A stretch of 64,000 nucleotides of DNA from Embiotoca jacksoni (Eukaryota; Chordata; Actinopteri; Embiotocidae). Numbering within the stretch: position 1 is the first letter of the stretch; each line of letters begins with the position of its first letter. Location: positions 2,057,501-2,121,500 of the forward strand of contig JAKOON010000033.1 in the NCBI GenBank assembly GCA_022577435.1, written 5' to 3'. The translations under genes were made by a program, and so were the position numbers. Positions 55,425 through 64,000 of this stretch are shown here, piece by piece. The notes beneath the pieces are model-generated. The model saw only the letters and a list, made by a program, of their open reading frames with translations. It was not told the origin of the DNA and made no database searches.

Positions 55425-58400
55425 CACACATAAAGAGCAGAGAAATTGAAATGTTATACGAGGGACGATCAAAAAGTTCCAAGATTGCTACCGTTACACG
55501 CGAACAGAGCATAGTACCGTGATGTGCACAGAGTAGAGGGAGGTTATAACCTTCAGAGGTTATACCTACAGTATTCATTACAGTATTACATCGCTTGATC
55601 AACACCAGCACCTAAGCTTCACCTGTTTTTCTGCTCACTGGTATGTGTGCAGCCGCGATGTCACCATGGACCTGAAACTTGCGGAGAGAGTTCGCACATC
55701 AAATTTTGCGTCACATTTTTTGGGAGAGAAGTCACAGGGAGCTAATAAGGGTGGTAGAAAGCAACGATTGTGCTGTTGTGGGCGAGAAACGCTGTGATCG
55801 GGCACCTTTTCATGTCGGAGAACCAAAACGCCATCGCGCCACAGTTCAGGTCGTTTGCATCGGATGTTTCCGCTCGGATGCTTCAGAACGTCACGGTAGC
55901 TCTCGGCGTTGACAGTCAGTCCCCGGGTGACAGACGTACGGGTGCACAACCACCTCGGGTGTCAAAGAAAACCCACCTGGTTGTGCTTCTGACCTGAAAC
56001 ACCGGCTTTGGGTCTTGGACAGCGACCTCCTGCTCCCTCTCCTTCCACCTCTCCCGGCTCATTGCTTCTGTGTGTCGGCTTTCTGAAGCATTTCAAGGGT
56101 CTCTGTTGACGATTTCCTGAGTTTGACACACTATTCGATGTGCTCTTTCTGCTCATGTCTACGGTGAAATCTAAGCTGCGCCCAGACCAGTGGTCATAAA
56201 AATGTGTGTGACTCAGGTGCCGATGTTGATCAAGCGACATAACTTGGAATACTAAAATTGCTCTGCTCGCAAACAGGAACAGTCTCAGTTCAAAAAGCCC
56301 TTCGTAAAATCTCTTTCTCTTAACTGCATATACAAATACAAGCCATTACCTCGGGCAGTAGGTTCTTATTGTAGTCCCATGTGAGGATGCGGAGGAAGGC
56401 AGCATTGAGGATCTGGAAAGGCCCGGGCACCGGTGGCTGTCCTTTCTGTTCCTGAGGGACGGCGGCTGACAGCAGCTCCTCCAGCACTGACTTCATCCAG
56501 GAGGTGGTGCGGTCTAAAGAATCTGAGGAAGTTTCACAGTAACTCAATATCGTAGTGGTATTTCAGATTTTTCTTTCACGTTGTTTTGTGGTGTAATTCT
56601 AGGACTTTCTCATACAAAATATCATATTCTTAAATTCTGTCAGATTCTGTTTGTCAGCAACAAATTCCTAACTACATACGAGTATATTTTCTGTAATGCG
56701 GCAAGTTATGTAAGCTGCTTTCACACATGAACTGCAACCCTGAGCAGACATTACCCAAAGGAGCTTCACGTGAGAGGGCAAATGATTGAATCGGTAGGAT
56801 CAGACATTAAACAGACTTTACCCTGCCGGCTTCATGGTACAGAGTCTGTGCAATGTCCAATTAAACTCACAGGAATAGAGTAAATTTTTGTCCAGAGAAT
56901 TCACAGCGAACGAGTGGGCATGCTTTACATCGCCTGAACCACATCGAGTATTTCCAGCAGGTGAAACCGTGTGCCGCATAGAATCTCTACTTGTGTGCAC
57001 GAAAAGCGCAGCTCCAGACAATGTCCAGGCCTGATTCTCGGGACGTTGTCCAGAGGTTATATGAGAGAACAGCTATATATAGAAGAATGTGTTATTGTGA
57101 ACTTACTGGGTACTGCATCCAGGATGCTCTGAAACCGTGCCCTCTCATATTCGACACCGTGGCAAGCCAGCACCGGCTTTAAGCTCTTAATTGAATGGTT
57201 GACCATGTCCGCCTTCATCAGGTCCAGCACACGGAATATCTCCCTAATGTGTAGAAACAAGCCACAGGAGTTACCTTGCTTCTTTTAATGTACATAAATA
57301 AGAAAAGTCACAGTTTATGCATTTTTCTTTGGTAATAAATGTTTGATAGCAGCATCGAAACCAAAGTTATGTAGTTACCTGAAGAGTGTCACTATGTTCT
57401 CTGGGCTTTCCTTTAGCTTCTTGATTTCCTCATCCCTCACTGGTGCACACATCTTGCCCATGGTGGTGATAATGTAAGAGGCAAGCCCCTTGATGTCAAC
57501 CGCGTCGTTGTCAACCTGCTGACGAATCAGGTCCATGTCCAGCACCTCCATGATCTGAGTCCGCATCCGATTAGCACCCGGATTAAGGAACGACAGTAAG
57601 ATCTGTGCATTGAGGGAAAAAAAGTTTATTTTTGAATATCATAATAAAAAAATTAAAAAAATGCTCAGTTATCTTCTTCAGCCAGAGCAATGTGGTAATA
57701 GATTTAGATTTAGACTTTATTAATCCCACAATGGAGAAATTTAGTCATCACAACAGCATAGAACCACAAAAAAGGTGCACACAATATGAAAATTTTTTAT
57801 AAATACGTATACATAAAATAAGATGAATAAAAATAATTATTTTAGAAAAAAAATAAGAGCAATGAATAAATACACATACACAGACTATATACACAAAAAC
57901 AAATACAATTTAATTAAAATAAATAAATACAGCTTGGGATGAATGGAAAAGTGTCAGGTGCTACGAAATGAAATGAACAGTGCAAAGTTATTTTAGGGTG
58001 GTGTTGAATAGTCTGATAGCCGTTGGAACAAACGACCTGCGGTAGCGCTCTTTCCTGCACTGAGGGTGCAGCAGTCTGCCACTGAAGGAGCTGCTTAAAT
58101 AAAATAAAAAATAATAATAAATAATTCCTACAGATGTAGTGAAGCAGTGAGCATCAGATTGTGTGTACTGACCTCTCTGATCTCCCCCAATAATCTGATG
58201 GCTTGTTCATACTCAGGCGGGTCGTTGTTCAACTCAGCCTCCAGGATGTCCCAGAATGCCTTGTGGAGATTATCACGAACTACCTTCAGTAAACTTTAAA
58301 AAAAAAAAAAAAGAAAGAAAAACAGAAAGGGGAGTTTTAGTTTTGCAAACTCCCGGTTCGCTTTGAAACAACTCAACTGAATTCATTAGATTCACCTTTA

Positions 58401-59625
58401 CTCTAAAGTAACTAAATTACCTTTAAAGGAGGAAACAGAAGTTAATGTTTTGTGGTTCCACGCCAATCATAAGCATTAGTAGACAAGTCCTAATAAACTG
58501 TGCATCTACACTTTGTCCCTTTTGGTTAGTTTACATTTGTAACAGTGTGCTCCCTCTTCTCGGTACTGTGTTTGTTAGAGTTCGCCACAATTTCTGAAGC
58601 TGTTCTTGTTTTCTTATTTAAATATTTCATCAGTCTTTTGTGTGAACTTCTGGGCAGTTGAGACACAAATAATGGTGTTGCTTTTTTGCAGTCTCAGTCA
58701 CCAGCTATTCAACTGTAAGTAAAACAAGACTCACATTCATCCTTGGTGATAACAGTCTTCTTTCATGAGAATTACACATTTTTATTAATTCTGTAAAGCT
58801 CTATATTTGTATAAAGCATAGATACCACTAGCAGCCCTCTCCGATCACGAACATGTTCCGAATTTCAAGTTAAATGTCTGTGAACATGACTGATAACAGC
58901 GTTAAGTGAGAGGCATCAATGGTATAAACCTAAAAAAATTATGTTATTAGTCAGCAAAGCTTGTGTAATCAAGTCATTTGCATTATTAAACATTTTCTTA
59001 AATCCTTTATATGATAAAATTATATTTAGGTTCACTACTAATCTACAAAACATAATGGCATGTGCACGAATGGAGACCAAAGTTCTTTTTTAAGCTTAGT
59101 GTATACCCGTCCTGACGAAGGCTATCTCGGTCCACATGGAAACTGGGGTTCACAGTGATCTCATGGGAAATGCTGAGATTGAACAGGTCTTTCGCAGTAT
59201 CCATGACTTCATCCAGGGTTATAGTTTTGGGCGGGCTTGCTGTGGAAACCAAACATTGAACAACAACTTCGTAACTTGACAAACAAGAGTTTGTGTTAAT
59301 CTATTAAAGTTGCATGATAACATGTAACTACTGATAAAATACTGGAAACCTAACAACACGTACAAACAATACAGCATTGTAAATATACTTTTTCAAAATC
59401 AAGCCTGACTCTGTGCAGAAACCAAACCAGCAAAGGGTCGAGGGGACCAAACTCACAGGAGGGCGTGCAATGCTTGCTGGAGGAGTCGCTAGTGAAGCTT
59501 TCGCGCGAGCAGTCCAGGTCGCTGGTCAACGTCATGCTGTCGCAGCGGTCCGACGACGAGTCCACATCGCTGCCTTGGTCCTCACCGCTGGACGTGGAGG
59601 TGAGTCGCTCATCATTTAGAGGCAT
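54344..59625 (-). CDS. tcp11l2: T-complex 11-like protein 2 (whole coding span, nine coding exons)
   Basis: Nine exons join in phase to 524 residues (human TCP11L2 about 519). A serine-rich N-terminus (GEDQGSDVDSSSDRCDSMTL and CSRESFTSDSSSK) is followed by the TCP11 family domain from about residue 57 to the end. Clear matches include VLDMDLIRQQVDNDAVDIKG and MGKMCAPVRDEEIKKLK in the middle, and VNYNKAVYGPFYADIIRKLM near the end. Molecular function is poorly known; TCP11 itself is linked to sperm function and cAMP signalling, and the paralogue TCP11L2 has been connected with cytoskeletal behaviour in muscle cells. N-terminal wording and length fit TCP11L2 better than TCP11L1 or TCP11. Same strand as apaf1, immediately upstream of it. 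An internally deleted mariner element sits in the intron at 55233-56349. Confidence 0.93.
54743..54915 (-). CDS. tcp11l2: tcp11l2 coding exon 8
   Basis: Residues 380-437. ICCELNKSLTERDYPALSP and LTGQICSITQKDNPIRTLV match human TCVEVNKTLMERGLPTLNA and LIGQFSSIEEEDNPIWSLI. Acceptor CTACAG|G and donor GTTG|GTAAGT. Confidence 0.94.
55051..55232 (-). CDS. tcp11l2: tcp11l2 coding exon 7
   Basis: Residues 320-379 plus two bases. TLVTDETRLQEIQWQL then GPIEGLPSLSDRLKKMISVL and LDGMH, matching human TLMTDGARLQELTEKL and GLPELASRLTRISAVLLEGM. Acceptor CTTTAG and donor GGCC|GTCAGT. Confidence 0.94.
55386..55422. repeat. (AT)n microsatellite
   Basis: About 18 AT units in a tcp11l2 intron, shortly before the mariner element. 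Confidence 0.93.
55459..56304 (-). mobile_element. Degenerate mariner-type transposon in a tcp11l2 intron
   Basis: 846 bp flanked by TA on both sides (55457-55458 and 56305-56306), the mariner target. The ends are related inverted sequences: left CGAGGGACGATCAAAAAG, right (reverse) CGAAGGGCTTTTTGAACTG. The minus strand holds a transposase start near 56155 and C-terminal motifs at 55635-55949 (NAESYRDVLK, KRPELWRDG, LLAPCDF). Most of the middle of the gene is missing. Related sequence, including another transposase start, recurs inverted at the left end, so both ends derive from the 5' end. Cannot encode an active transposase. Confidence 0.85.
55635..55949 (-). pseudogene. Mariner transposase C-terminal fragment
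   Basis: Open frame containing VNAESYRDVLK, RPELWRDGVLVL and LLAPCDFSPKK, the spacing of mariner-family transposases. The second catalytic aspartate position, normally HDNAPAH, reads HEKVPDH, so it is lost; the third (LAPCDF) is kept. The frame then runs into the inverted 5' end of the element. Dead relic. Confidence 0.8.
56350..56522 (-). CDS. tcp11l2: tcp11l2 coding exon 6
   Basis: Residues 262-319. SLDRTTSWMKSVLEELLS and LNAAFLRILTWDYNKNLLPE match human ALDQTTEWIKESVNEELFS and LNNSYLKLLQWDYQKKELPE. Ends in phase 0 with donor GAG|GTAATG. Confidence 0.94.
57107..57243 (-). CDS. tcp11l2: tcp11l2 coding exon 5
   Basis: Residues 216-261. EIFRVLDLMKADMVNHSIKS matches human QIFHVLDLMQMDMANFTIMS. 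Acceptor CATTAG|G and donor CCCA|GTAAGT. Confidence 0.94.
57379..57602 (-). CDS. tcp11l2: tcp11l2 coding exon 4
   Basis: Residues 142-215. Begins ILLSFLNPGANRMRTQIMEV and contains DMDLIRQQVDNDAVDIKGLA and MGKMCAPVRDEE, the best conserved part of the family. Acceptor TGCACAG and donor CAG|GTAACT. Confidence 0.95.
57695..58110 (-). mobile_element. 3' fragment of a LINE-type retroelement
   Basis: On the minus strand the segment ends CCCACAATGGAG in reverse, i.e. ...TGTGGGATTAATAAAGTC, followed by a short TAAATC tail. That is the 3' end style of teleost LINEs. The upstream part has the moderately conserved 'GATAGCCGTTGGAACAAACG'-like segment (plus strand 58015-58034) seen in many fish repeats. 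Truncated at its 5' end. Family not assigned. It lies in a tcp11l2 intron. Confidence 0.5.
58173..58293 (-). CDS. tcp11l2: tcp11l2 coding exon 3
   Basis: Residues 101-141. HKAFWDILEAELNNDPPEYE matches human HQAFWDVLDSELNADPPEFE; the exon closes with EIRE. Acceptor TTAAAG|T after a T-rich tract; donor GAG|GTCAGT. Confidence 0.94.
59107..59239 (-). CDS. tcp11l2: tcp11l2 coding exon 2
   Basis: Residues 57-100. SPPKTITLDEVMDTAKDLFN and LSISHEITVNPSF match human SPPRVVTFDEVMATARNLSN and LTLAHEIAVNENF. This is the start of the TCP11 domain. Donor ACGG|GTATAC. Confidence 0.93.
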
Positions 59626-59637
59626 CTTGGGTTACGG
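59457..59637 (-). CDS. tcp11l2: tcp11l2 coding exon 1 (CDS 59457-59625)
   Basis: Residues 1-56 plus one base. The exon starts after acceptor GTGTGCAG with 12 nt of 5' UTR (CCGTAACCCAAG) before the ATG. MPLNDERL and GEDQGSDVDSSSDRCDSM match human MPFNGEKQ and GEDQPSDSDSSRFSESM. Donor CTCCT|GTGAGT. Confidence 0.93.
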
Positions 59638-62167
59638 CTGCACACGAGAAGGTGGTAATGACTCTTAGCTTGTTGACAGTAACTTAAACACAAAGCCATT
59701 TCTTAACACTTTGTCAAACTCAAACAGCAAGTCTGAAATCAATGGATATGTTAATGTTTTCAGAAAAACTTGGAAGAAACCAGTTTAGACCGAATTATCG
59801 TTAAGAAAACTGTAGTTCTTAGCAGTTCCTGAAAGACACCTACAAAAACAATAAAAAAAAAATTAAAAAAAAAAAAAAAAAAAAAAAAAGATCTCTGATG
59901 TGGCGATATTACATCAATATGAAGAAATCCCACAAAAAGACCAAAACAAACCAAATAATCCAACTGAGCTGTATTGTTTGGGTTGTTCAAGCCGGGTACT
60001 TTGTTCTCTGCAACGTATAGTTTTGTTGTTGTCCAAAAGCTATTTGAATGATGCAAATGTTTACAAGGGATGAGATGTTCCTTAGTGAATATATACACAG
60101 ACACTGTAGTTAATTTTGAGGAAATCCTATGTAAACTATCTCAGAGTCCCAGATGAAGCTTTACCTTAATTTACTTGCGCTTGTATGAATGGGAGAGTGA
60201 GCATGTGACTGCCAGAGAGAGAACGCACATTTTTCATCGAAGTAAGAGTCGTCGTTGCCAATGCAGTTAACAGAGTGTAACAAAAACACCAGGCGCGCTC
60301 AATAAAACAGCTGGCAGGCCAGTCACCATGGAAACAGAGATAGCAGCCTTTTTGTGCAGAGTTTCAACACTAACATCTTATTAAACTCGCTGACAGAGCA
60401 TGAAGCAATTCAATGGAAAAACACTGGTTACGTGTTTGTTTTTCTGCCACCGGGGTTACAACCCCATCCAAAGTCTACACACAAACAGAACCCACGTCCA
60501 CATAGGTTTAAACAAAAACCTGTATTCCTTGAAGATGAAAGGGACCCTGTGTCCGTCTGTCTGAGATCAATTGTGTCTCCAGGGCAACGTGGGACAACAG
60601 AGGGCTTCTCAACCGTCAAACCGATCCCATTACACCTGTCCCTGTGTTGTCTGCCTTCCACACAAATAGATTGTCAAGCAGAAGAAAGGTGCCATTTGTA
60701 ATGAAGAAACGAATATGAGCTAAAAAAAAACCCCAAAACAAACTAAGTTAAACCATGAATCAAGCTAAAAGCACTCGCCAATAAAAACACAAATCACCAC
60801 ACTTGGCTAAATTTAAGTAGTAAGATCTTTATTACTGTAACACCTACGACTAAGCATGACCTCTGCCTTTCTAATATTATCAAAGACATACAGTGCTGGC
60901 GGGATGACACTTGGGTGTTCCTGTCCCTAGAGTTATCTGCTGCCAAAAACGAATGCACCCTCCCTGGCAGCTCTTGTGGTTTAAAGATAGCCTGAGGGGG
61001 TGAGGATGATGTGTGCGGGGAGTGCGCGACTTATGTGTACCCCTGCTATATCCGCAGCTCGCTCATTGCATTATCTGCTAGACTTGACAGCTAGGTCAGA
61101 GCAACGCACCGGGCCAATTTTCCACGATTATCTGGAGGGATGAAAGCAGTGCAGTCCAGAAAACTGATTACGGATTAGGTGTACATCTGCTGCTTCATTC
61201 TGAGAAAGCCTCTCCCAAGTAGTTTGCGCGTTTGGTGTTACGCCGTTATAACAGATCACCAACGCAAAAGTAGGAGCTTTTAACCAAAACACTTCACAAA
61301 TATGTGTAGGAAGCGAATGTTAAGAAGCATTAAGAATGATATTGATTAATCAGTATTTGGAGTACACAGAAGACTGACATGCAGCATTGGAATGTGATAA
61401 CAATATATCTGGAAGAATATTTCTATACCTTGCCCAGGTGTTTTGGATGTAAACAAATCAGCAATCAAAGGAAATGTATTTTCAAGAGGGAACAGGTACT
61501 CGAATGCAGATTACATATCGTTACAGCAACTCCTGCAGAGACAAAGACGGGCTCCTGAGATGCGGGGTTGACTGCAGTGTAAAGTAAACAAAGCAGTGGA
61601 TCAAGGAGGCCGGGCCATCCACACGGGGACTCTCCTTACTGGCTGCAGCTCCCTGTCGCTCACCACTACATGGGACATCTTTGGTTACATCGCAGTGCAC
61701 ATGGATAAAGAAATATCCACACACACGTAAGAACAGGGTACACGTGATCCGAGCTGCAGACCAAAACAACAACTCCACGTACATTTACAGTGCGTTTTAA
61801 TGAGACCCACGACAACAAGTCCAACGTTATTACGAGAGGCGAAATGTGTTGTAGCTGTCAGACTCATCTGTTGTTTACACTGTAAACTGTATTGTGTTAC
61901 CTGACTGAATCCTGCGGCTGTGCAGCCACAAGATAATAAGAATAATAAAGAATAATTGATATTTATAAATGATTAATTTGGTTTTTAATAACACATAGCA
62001 GCTGTACCGTGACATTAAAACGGACATGCTCGCTGTTAGTTGGACTCTTCGAAGACTATTTTGTTTCCGCTCTACAACAAAGCGACACCAACGTTAAAGT
62101 TAGCCAACGAGGAAGTGAGTCACAACCACGAACACGTGAAAATGTGCTGAACAAAAGCGACTTTTAC
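59638..62167 (-). other. tcp11l2 first intron (non-coding)
   Basis: No exon recognised. It holds a poly(A) run near 59859-59889 and otherwise non-repetitive sequence. The stretch 60900-61250 is mixed in composition and looks unlike the AT-rich surroundings, but no RNA gene could be identified in it. Confidence 0.4.
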
Positions 62168-62330
62168 CTCTATTAAGTCTCCGGAAAGGGAGACCGACGC
62201 CAGCTCAGCGCTGAAGTGAAAACTCGCGGCGGTCCTGAGCTGTTCGTGTCTCTTTTTAAAGGTCCTTCTCTCCCAGCTGGCTCTAAGGGCAAAACAGGCG
62301 AAACCATCTCGTCCGTAGGGGTGTTCAACT
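62168..62330 (-). other. tcp11l2: Candidate non-coding first exon and promoter of tcp11l2
   Basis: The ATG exon begins with an acceptor 12 nt before the start, so a 5' exon is needed. A donor TAGAG|GTAAAA lies at 62167 on the minus strand next to a CpG-containing patch. The right-hand limit is a guess. The E-box CACGTG at 62514-62519 lies upstream. Confidence 0.4.
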
Positions 62331-63397
62331 GCCAAACAAATGCGAATACATGAAAATGAAATGCTTTTATGGAAACACTTGAACATAACTTTTAAAGAGT
62401 ACATATAGGGGTAAATATACATTTTTAGATCGATAAATATACAATTTTGCAAGATTTTTACACTGTATCACCCTTAGTTGAAATGGTGCGCTCCTCTCTG
62501 CTCCATCCATGTTCACGTGGGACGTTTTTGTTTACGGACGTGACCTCAGTGTGCTCAAAGTAGAGCACATATATACCTAAGGGCATAATAATCATAATGA
62601 TAATAATAATATATTATTATTAATAATAATGATTTATGAACAATTCATAATATAGTATCCAAGTGACAGCAATTCTAGGAAAAGCTTATTTTTTTCAAGA
62701 GAATTATCAGCTGCCAGACAACTCTTTTGTCCTTTTGTGATATAGCATATATTCATACCTAGTTTGATATATTATGCATATCAGGTATGTGCTTTTTTTT
62801 TTTGCAGATTCTTACAAATATATTTGTCGGAAAAAAAATGTACGCGGTAATTTAGTTACGGATGACATTTCTAAGACTCCAGGGAAAACACTGACCTAAA
62901 TATTATGTGCAGAAGTGACTTTTAGGGTGTTGGATGAAAAAACTGTTGAAAGAACAAAAGGCTCTGTGTGATTTTTATTTTTGGAGGAGTCTGTTAATAT
63001 CACTATATTTGAGTCTTGGCAGACAGAATGTCATTATATTAATTCTACAACTGGGACATTGTGGTGTGGTTCTCTGAATATCACAGGTTAAATAAACATT
63101 CAAATGGTTTATGTGTGGCAGATGGGTACATTGCAGTATTATTTCCTGTAGAAAATAAATTATATAATTTGTAAAACCGAAGCGTACATTGGTTCTTTGA
63201 CGTGTAATTTTTCATAGTTTAAAAAACAAACAAACAGTATAATTAAGCTTACGAAAAAGCTTTTTAAATGCCTTTTTTGTAAAATATAAATTGGAAACGA
63301 AGTGCACTTTATAGCCTGTAGGGGGCAGCAGTGCGGCGTGTGTACGTTACGTTTAGAAGAAGAAGAAGAAGAAGACGATGATTACGTCACACTCGTG
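62331..63397. other. Intergenic region between tcp11l2 and the divergent plus-strand exon
   Basis: AT-rich spacer containing an ATA/TAATAA simple repeat near 62585-62640 and nothing recognisable as coding. A GAA repeat at 63356-63374 and TTACGTCA at 63382-63389 lie just before the next exon and suggest a promoter. Confidence 0.4.
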
Positions 63398-63473
63398 ATG
63401 GCGGTTGATTTGACTCCTCGGTTTAGAAGGTTGAACAGCCAAACGAGAAGTTTTCGGGAAAATATCCAGCATG
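63398..63473 (+). CDS. Possible first coding exon of an unidentified divergent gene (partial)
   Basis: First ATG of an open frame, in a good start context (GTGATGG). It gives MAVDLTPRFRRLNSQTRSF and a few more residues before a strong donor, CATG|GTAAGG, at 63474. A CRE-like TTACGTCA lies about 10 bases upstream of the ATG. Not recognised: the first residues recall syntaxin-18 (MAVDITLLFR) but diverge at once. The segment could also be 5' UTR. The rest of the gene lies beyond the window. Confidence 0.35.
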
Positions 63474-64000
63474 GTAAGGCCTGATTATTAATTATAAACA
63501 AGTTAGATGTTAGATAATCTCCGCTTTATGTTATTATAGCCACATAAACAAAGTGGAGTCGTGTGAATATGTGCGCATTGACAGATAATACGTGAGGCAT
63601 CACTACCGTGTTGATAGTCGCTGGTCTTGACAAAATTATCTTTTATAGACCAGAGTTTAAGGAACATGGGAACTCAGGATCCTTGTTTAGGCTGCTGCTT
63701 AGGGTTTCTAGTCTATGGAGAAAGTATTTCGACCCTTTGACCTACATATGTGGCAATACTTTCCTGTGTAATCACTCCTTTCGATGTTTTGCAACTTACG
63801 GCAGTGTTACAGCTTTCACTTGTTTTCCTTTTTCACATAAAGTAAAATAAACAAACCTCAGATCAAAGATCAATGGGGGCGAAGTTTTGCAGAGTTTTCA
63901 CTGTCACAAGTTGATTGTAATTGTGCCTGGTGTTTACCCTCAATTTTAAACATCCCCCGTTTATTTTACTAAATGGTATGACGACATTGTTGAAGGTATG
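63474..64000 (+). other. Sequence after the divergent exon, probably intron
   Basis: No exon or repeat recognised. An open frame at 63608-63850 shows no family similarity and no plausible splice frame. Confidence 0.25.

Noticed and set aside
60900..61250. Possible small nuclear RNA or other structured RNA gene
   Set aside because: Composition looked unusual, but comparison from memory with U1, U4, U11, U12 and 7SK showed no match.
63398..63473. Reading the divergent exon as syntaxin 18
   Set aside because: Only the first few residues (MAVD.T..FR) agree and then similarity stops, whereas syntaxin 18 is well conserved in vertebrates.

Overview
The window is vertebrate nuclear DNA, most likely from a ray-finned (teleost, probably percomorph-like) fish. 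It has GT-AG introns, very dense (CA)n/(TA)n microsatellites, compact introns of a few hundred bases, and several interspersed repeats of a type common in teleosts. The two identified proteins are clear but diverged homologues of mammalian proteins. The species cannot be told from the sequence.

Two multi-exon genes were reconstructed exon by exon on the minus strand, with splice sites and reading phase joining through the whole chain. apaf1 (apoptotic protease-activating factor 1, the scaffold of the apoptosome) has 26 coding exons from 51212 down to 11233 and encodes 1259 residues: CARD, NB-ARC ATPase, helical arm, then two WD40 propellers. tcp11l2 (T-complex 11-like 2) has nine coding exons from 59625 down to 54344 and encodes 524 residues. 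It lies just upstream of apaf1 in the same orientation, with about 2 kb between its stop codon and the apaf1 first-exon region. A short first-exon candidate of an unidentified plus-strand gene, divergent from tcp11l2, sits at 63398-63473 and runs off the window.

Layout. 1-10.7 kb: no gene recognised; microsatellites, a 57-bp C-rich minisatellite, a CpG-dense patch. 10.7-11.2 kb: apaf1 3' UTR. 11.4-29.1 kb: the 17.7-kb last intron of apaf1, far longer than its other introns; it holds most of the repeats, a fold-back element present twice, two tRNA-like repeats and a strong G-quadruplex motif. 29.1-51.2 kb: the other 25 apaf1 coding exons. 52.1 kb: apaf1 promoter region. 53.3-59.6 kb: tcp11l2 coding exons, one intron of which carries an 846-bp dead mariner element. 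59.6-62.3 kb: tcp11l2 first intron and non-coding first exon. 63.4 kb: divergent first exon.

Observations most worth checking: (1) a 39-codon, phase 0-0 extra exon at 37419-37535 that looks like a diverged duplicate of the neighbouring WD40 exon at 40307-40432 and would change the second propeller; (2) coding exon 9 of apaf1, flanked within a few bases by complementary UG and CA repeats in the pre-mRNA; (3) a mariner derivative whose two ends are both copies of its 5' end; (4) a paired fold-back repeat family and a minisatellite that seems to have grown from the 3' end of a tRNA-like sequence. No wholly new system was recognised.
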